Positions 62,501 through 64,000 of a DNA stretch of 64,000 nucleotides are shown here, one piece after another. A model generated the notes under the pieces. The model ran no database searches. It was given only the letters and a program-made list of their open reading frames with translations, and was not told the DNA's origin. Origin of the DNA: Siccirubricoccus phaeus (GTDB lineage Bacteria; Pseudomonadota; Alphaproteobacteria; Acetobacterales; Acetobacteraceae); assembly GCF_008360935.1 (NCBI RefSeq), contig NZ_SRXO01000001.1, forward strand, positions 248,001 to 312,000. The letters run 5' to 3'. A program made the translations under genes and the position numbers. The stretch's first letter is position 1; each line of letters opens with the position of its first letter.

Positions 62501-63004
62501 GGGCAGGGGCGGAAGAAGAAGAGCGAGGCGGATTACGCCCGCGACTTCACGCCGAACATCAATCTCGGCCTGCCGGTGCTGATCCCGGAGGAGTATGTGC
62601 GCGACCTGCCGGTGCGGCTGGGGCTGTACCGGCGGATCGGCGCCCTGGCCAGCGAGGCGGAGATCGAGGCGATGGCGGCAGAACTCGCCGACCGCTTCGG
62701 GCCGGTGCCGGAGGAGGTGGAGAACCTGCTGCAGGTGGTGGCTATCAAGGCGCTGTGCCGGGCGGCGGCGGTGGAGAAGCTGGATGCCGGGCCGAAGGGC
62801 ATCGTGCTGGGCTTCTTCCGCAACCAGCCGCGCAACCCGGGCGCGCTGGTGCAGTGGGTGGCGGCGCAGAAGGGGCTGGTGAAGCTGCGGCCGGACCACA
62901 AGCTGGCGCTGCTGAAGGAGATGGAGCTGCCGCAGCGCATCCGCGTGGCGAAGGAGCTGGTGGGGGCGATCGCGAAGCTTTCCGGGGTGGCGAAGGCGGC
63001 GTGA
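59510..63004 (+). CDS. mfd: transcription-repair coupling factor
   Basis: 1164 residues. Displaces stalled RNA polymerase and recruits UvrA. Order: UvrB-like domain (FPAWDCLPYDRVSPNPEI; ~60-330), RNA-polymerase-binding domain (GDLVVHADHGIGRYDGLETI; ~480-560), RecG-like helicase with Walker A CGDVGFGKTE and DEEQH box, TATPIPRTL, translocation motif ESGLDMPAVNTLI and QLRGRVGRGKQRGYAYL, and the C-terminal TRCF domain (~1000-1120). Complete. Confidence 0.96.
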   Translation: MSEVLTAPGLVVHGAPEGFDALLLTRRRAETEAPVLHVCRDDARTARLAEALGFFAPGVEVLRFPAWDCLPYDRVSPNPEIVAERVATLTRLLEPGARPRILLTTVNALVQKVPPRAAFAGATMVLKKGGRVRPEALTAFLETNGYGRTGTVMEPGEYAVRGGIIDLFPAGEHDPIRLDLFGDEIESLRRFDTGTQRSGEALEELWLRPVGEVFLDAESIGRFRSAYVDLFGAAATEDPLYVSVSAGRKHPGMEHWAGLFHAAMETLLDYVPGASVSLDHQAEDVLTARLEMIADHYEARRHPVRAEGEVPYRPAPPGRLYLTRAGWDRMLAGGPLFRFSPFAQPEGAEGIDAGGRPGRLFTEARAAGQNVFTAYAEHAAAMVESGRRPVLAAWTRGSRERLANLLRENRVAAQPVESFSELAKLPSGVVGLAVVGLERGFLAPKEATGAGFGLSVVGEQDLLGERIARPPRRRKRADQFIADATGIEQGDLVVHADHGIGRYDGLETIEVNGAPHDCLRLIYDGGDKLFLPVENIEVLSRFGTETAGVALDKLGGTSWQNRKAKAKQRIQDMAGQLIRIAAERQLREGQTATPPEGAWDEFCARFPFAETEDQQRAISDVLEDLASGRPMDRLICGDVGFGKTEIALRAAFVVAMAGLQVAVVVPTTLLARQHFRTFQTRFAGLPVKIGQLSRLVTAKEAAQVKAGLADGSINIVVGTHALLGKGVEFAGLGLVIVDEEQHFGVAHKEKLKALKTDVHVLTLTATPIPRTLQLALTGVREMSVIATPPVDRLAVRTFIMPWDGVVLREAIQRERFRGGQIFCVVPRLEDMPKVAERLREIVPEARIVEAHGQMAPTHLEKVMTEFGDGKHDVLLATNIVESGLDMPAVNTLIIHRADMFGLAQLYQLRGRVGRGKQRGYAYLTWPAAHRLSAAAQKRLEVMQTLDNLGAGFTLASHDLDIRGAGNLLGDEQSGHIREVGIELYQQMLEDAVADLRAGQGRKKKSEADYARDFTPNINLGLPVLIPEEYVRDLPVRLGLYRRIGALASEAEIEAMAAELADRFGPVPEEVENLLQVVAIKALCRAAAVEKLDAGPKGIVLGFFRNQPRNPGALVQWVAAQKGLVKLRPDHKLALLKEMELPQRIRVAKELVGAIAKLSGVAKAA

Positions 63005-63008
63005 ACCG

Positions 63009-63105
63009 ACCGTGCCGAGAGGGGCTTTGCCCCTCCGGGTTGGACGCAGGTGCGTCCAACCCCCACCAAAGGCCGAAGGGTCTTTGGAAACCATAGGTTT
63101 GGACG
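63009..63105. repeat. dispersed repeat family A, copy 5
   Basis: GTGCCGAGAGGGGCTTTGCC as in copy 1, a GGTTGGACGCAGGTGCGTCCAACC hairpin not seen in other copies, then CCAAAGGCCGAAGGGTCTTTGG and AAACCAT. The second half of the family is missing. Confidence 0.75.
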
Positions 63106-63335
63106 CGGGAATTGCCGGCGCAAGGAGCTGGCCGACGCCGCCCGGCGATCGCCGCCAGCCGCCGGCTTCCCGACAGGAAGGACGGTCAGAAACGCCGCCA
63201 TGTGAAGGTCCGCCGAGACTGCGGTGCCCACGCGCGCGTCTCGGATGGACGGGTGACTTGGCACTCAGGTGCGGCCGGGACATGCAGAAGAGAAAACGGC
63301 TGCCGGAGAGTGGCTTGCCGCCATCTCCGGCTTTG
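63106..63335. other. gap between mfd and upp
   Basis: No gene recognised; the open frame 63112-63390 has no domain-like sequence. Convergent genes flank it, so a terminator is expected; AAACGGCTGCCGGAGAGTGG and neighbours show no strong hairpin apart from repeat A. Confidence 0.4.
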
Positions 63336-63965
63336 CTACCGCGTGCCGAACATCCGGTCGCCGGCATCGCCCAGGCCGGGGACGATGTAGCCGTGCTCGT
63401 TCAGCCGCTCATCCACCGCGGCGGTCCAGATCGGCACGTCCGGGTGTACGCCGTGGAAGCGCTCCACGCCTTCCGGCGCGGCCAGCAGGCAGACCAGGCG
63501 CAGCTCATGGCAGCCGCGCTCCTTCAGCCGGTCCACCGCGGCGACGGCGCTGTTGGCGGTGGCCAGCATCGGGTCCAGCACGATCACCAGCCGCTCCGCC
63601 ACATCCGGCGGCGCCTTGAAGTAGTACTCCACCGCCTGCAGCGTTTCCGGGTCCCGGTACAGCCCGATATGCGCGACGCGCGCGCTCGGCACCAGATCCA
63701 GCATGCCGTCCAGGAAGCCGACGCCGGCCCGCAGGATGGGCGCGAAAACCAATTTCTTTCCCGCCAGCCGCGGTGCCTTCATCGGCGCCAGCGGCGTTTC
63801 GATCTCCACCTCCTCCAGCGGCAGGTCGCGCGTCACCTCATAGGCCAGCAGCATGCCGATCTCGTTCAGCAGCCGGCGGAAGCCCTGGGTCGAGCGTTCC
63901 TCCTGCCGCATCAGGGTCAGCTTGTGCTGCACCAACGGGTGCTTCACGACGTGCAATTGCCGCAT
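63336..63965 (-). CDS. upp: uracil phosphoribosyltransferase
   Basis: 209 residues; uracil + PRPP to UMP in pyrimidine salvage. Seen: [31 protein letters not shown] loop [15 protein letters not shown] and the uracil-site end [18 protein letters not shown]. Complete. Its upstream leader runs into a copy of repeat A at the window edge. Confidence 0.96.
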   Translation of the reverse strand: MRQLHVVKHPLVQHKLTLMRQEERSTQGFRRLLNEIGMLLAYEVTRDLPLEEVEIETPLAPMKAPRLAGKKLVFAPILRAGVGFLDGMLDLVPSARVAHIGLYRDPETLQAVEYYFKAPPDVAERLVIVLDPMLATANSAVAAVDRLKERGCHELRLVCLLAAPEGVERFHGVHPDVPIWTAAVDERLNEHGYIVPGLGDAGDRMFGTR

Positions 63966-63973
63966 CTCAGACT

Positions 63974-64000
63974 CCTGGTTTCCAAAGGCCTTCGGCCTTT
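63974..64000. repeat. dispersed repeat family A, copy 6, cut by window
   Basis: GGTTTCCAAAGGCCTTCGG and CCTTT at the right edge, matching the second hairpin of family A. It lies 9 bases upstream of the upp start, so on the upp strand the repeat sits in the leader or promoter. Confidence 0.6.

Overview
The window is a very GC-rich chromosomal segment (about 70% by eye) with dense, short-spaced genes and many ATGA/GTGA stop-start overlaps. Housekeeping genes (hemC, fumC, eno, recG, mfd, sdhE, upp, a ftsB-like gene), the recG | sdhE-mfd arrangement and the Anbu gene set point to an alphaproteobacterium. Acetobacteraceae (Roseomonas-like) is my best guess; it is an inference, because no rRNA or tRNA is visible. 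I find about 56 protein-coding genes, one candidate upstream mini-ORF, no tRNA or rRNA, no CRISPR array and no transposase gene.

Layout. 1-5 kb: a cut-off LysE exporter, a small lipoprotein, galE, an orphan Wza-like export lipoprotein and the endopeptidase mepA. 5-10.5 kb: an orphan family-5 solute-binding protein, a 2-oxoglutarate/Fe(II)-type oxygenase, hemC preceded by a polyproline mini-ORF, and a membrane protein. 10.8-17 kb: a 2-aminoethylphosphonate uptake and degradation cluster (fused permease, ATPase, binding protein, PhnX and a FAD amine oxidase) with no PhnW transaminase. 17-21 kb: two flavin monooxygenases around an SDR. 20.9-24.2 kb: the Anbu proteasome-like set (ATP-grasp, alpha-E, Anbu). 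24.5-29.3 kb: a ThDP enzyme, an alpha/beta hydrolase, a PPOX flavoprotein and a CMD protein. 29.7-33 kb: fumC with a ribbon-helix-helix gene, and an acyl-CoA dehydrogenase. 33.5-36.1 kb: Mn-catalase, a DUF892 protein and an aldo/keto reductase. 36.4-42 kb: an esterase, DUF3072, and a CmcJ-like oxygenase followed by a MetNIQ-type transporter. 42.3-44.5 kb: a PdxA2/DUF1537 kinase pair for four-carbon sugar acids. 44.6-48.1 kb: a protein with five 25-residue repeats, and a VWA/DnaJ pair. 48.4-53.7 kb: MmgE/PrpD, two Bug binding proteins, an SDR and a methyltransferase. 54-64 kb: eno, the ftsB-like gene, dps, recG, sdhE, mfd and upp.

The most unusual content lies between the genes. Several families of palindromic elements recur in many intergenic gaps. 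One set consists of hairpins bounded by TAG...CTA (decayed copies by TGG...CCA). They are chained through shared CTAG junctions, often start exactly on the stop codon of the upstream gene, and show compensatory changes in both stem arms between copies. One 105-bp double hairpin occurs twice, 31 kb apart in opposite orientation, with a single mismatch. A second family (A) is built around AAAGGCC/GGCCTTT hairpins and a third (C) around GGGGTCCGGGG blocks. One C copy appears to have become the C-terminal tail of the ribbon-helix-helix protein.

Metabolically the region suggests a scavenging heterotroph: phosphonate, amino-acid-like, carboxylate and sugar-acid uptake, flavin-dependent oxidation, and protection against peroxide and iron stress. 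Apart from the small ribbon-helix-helix protein I recognise no transcription factor or two-component gene.
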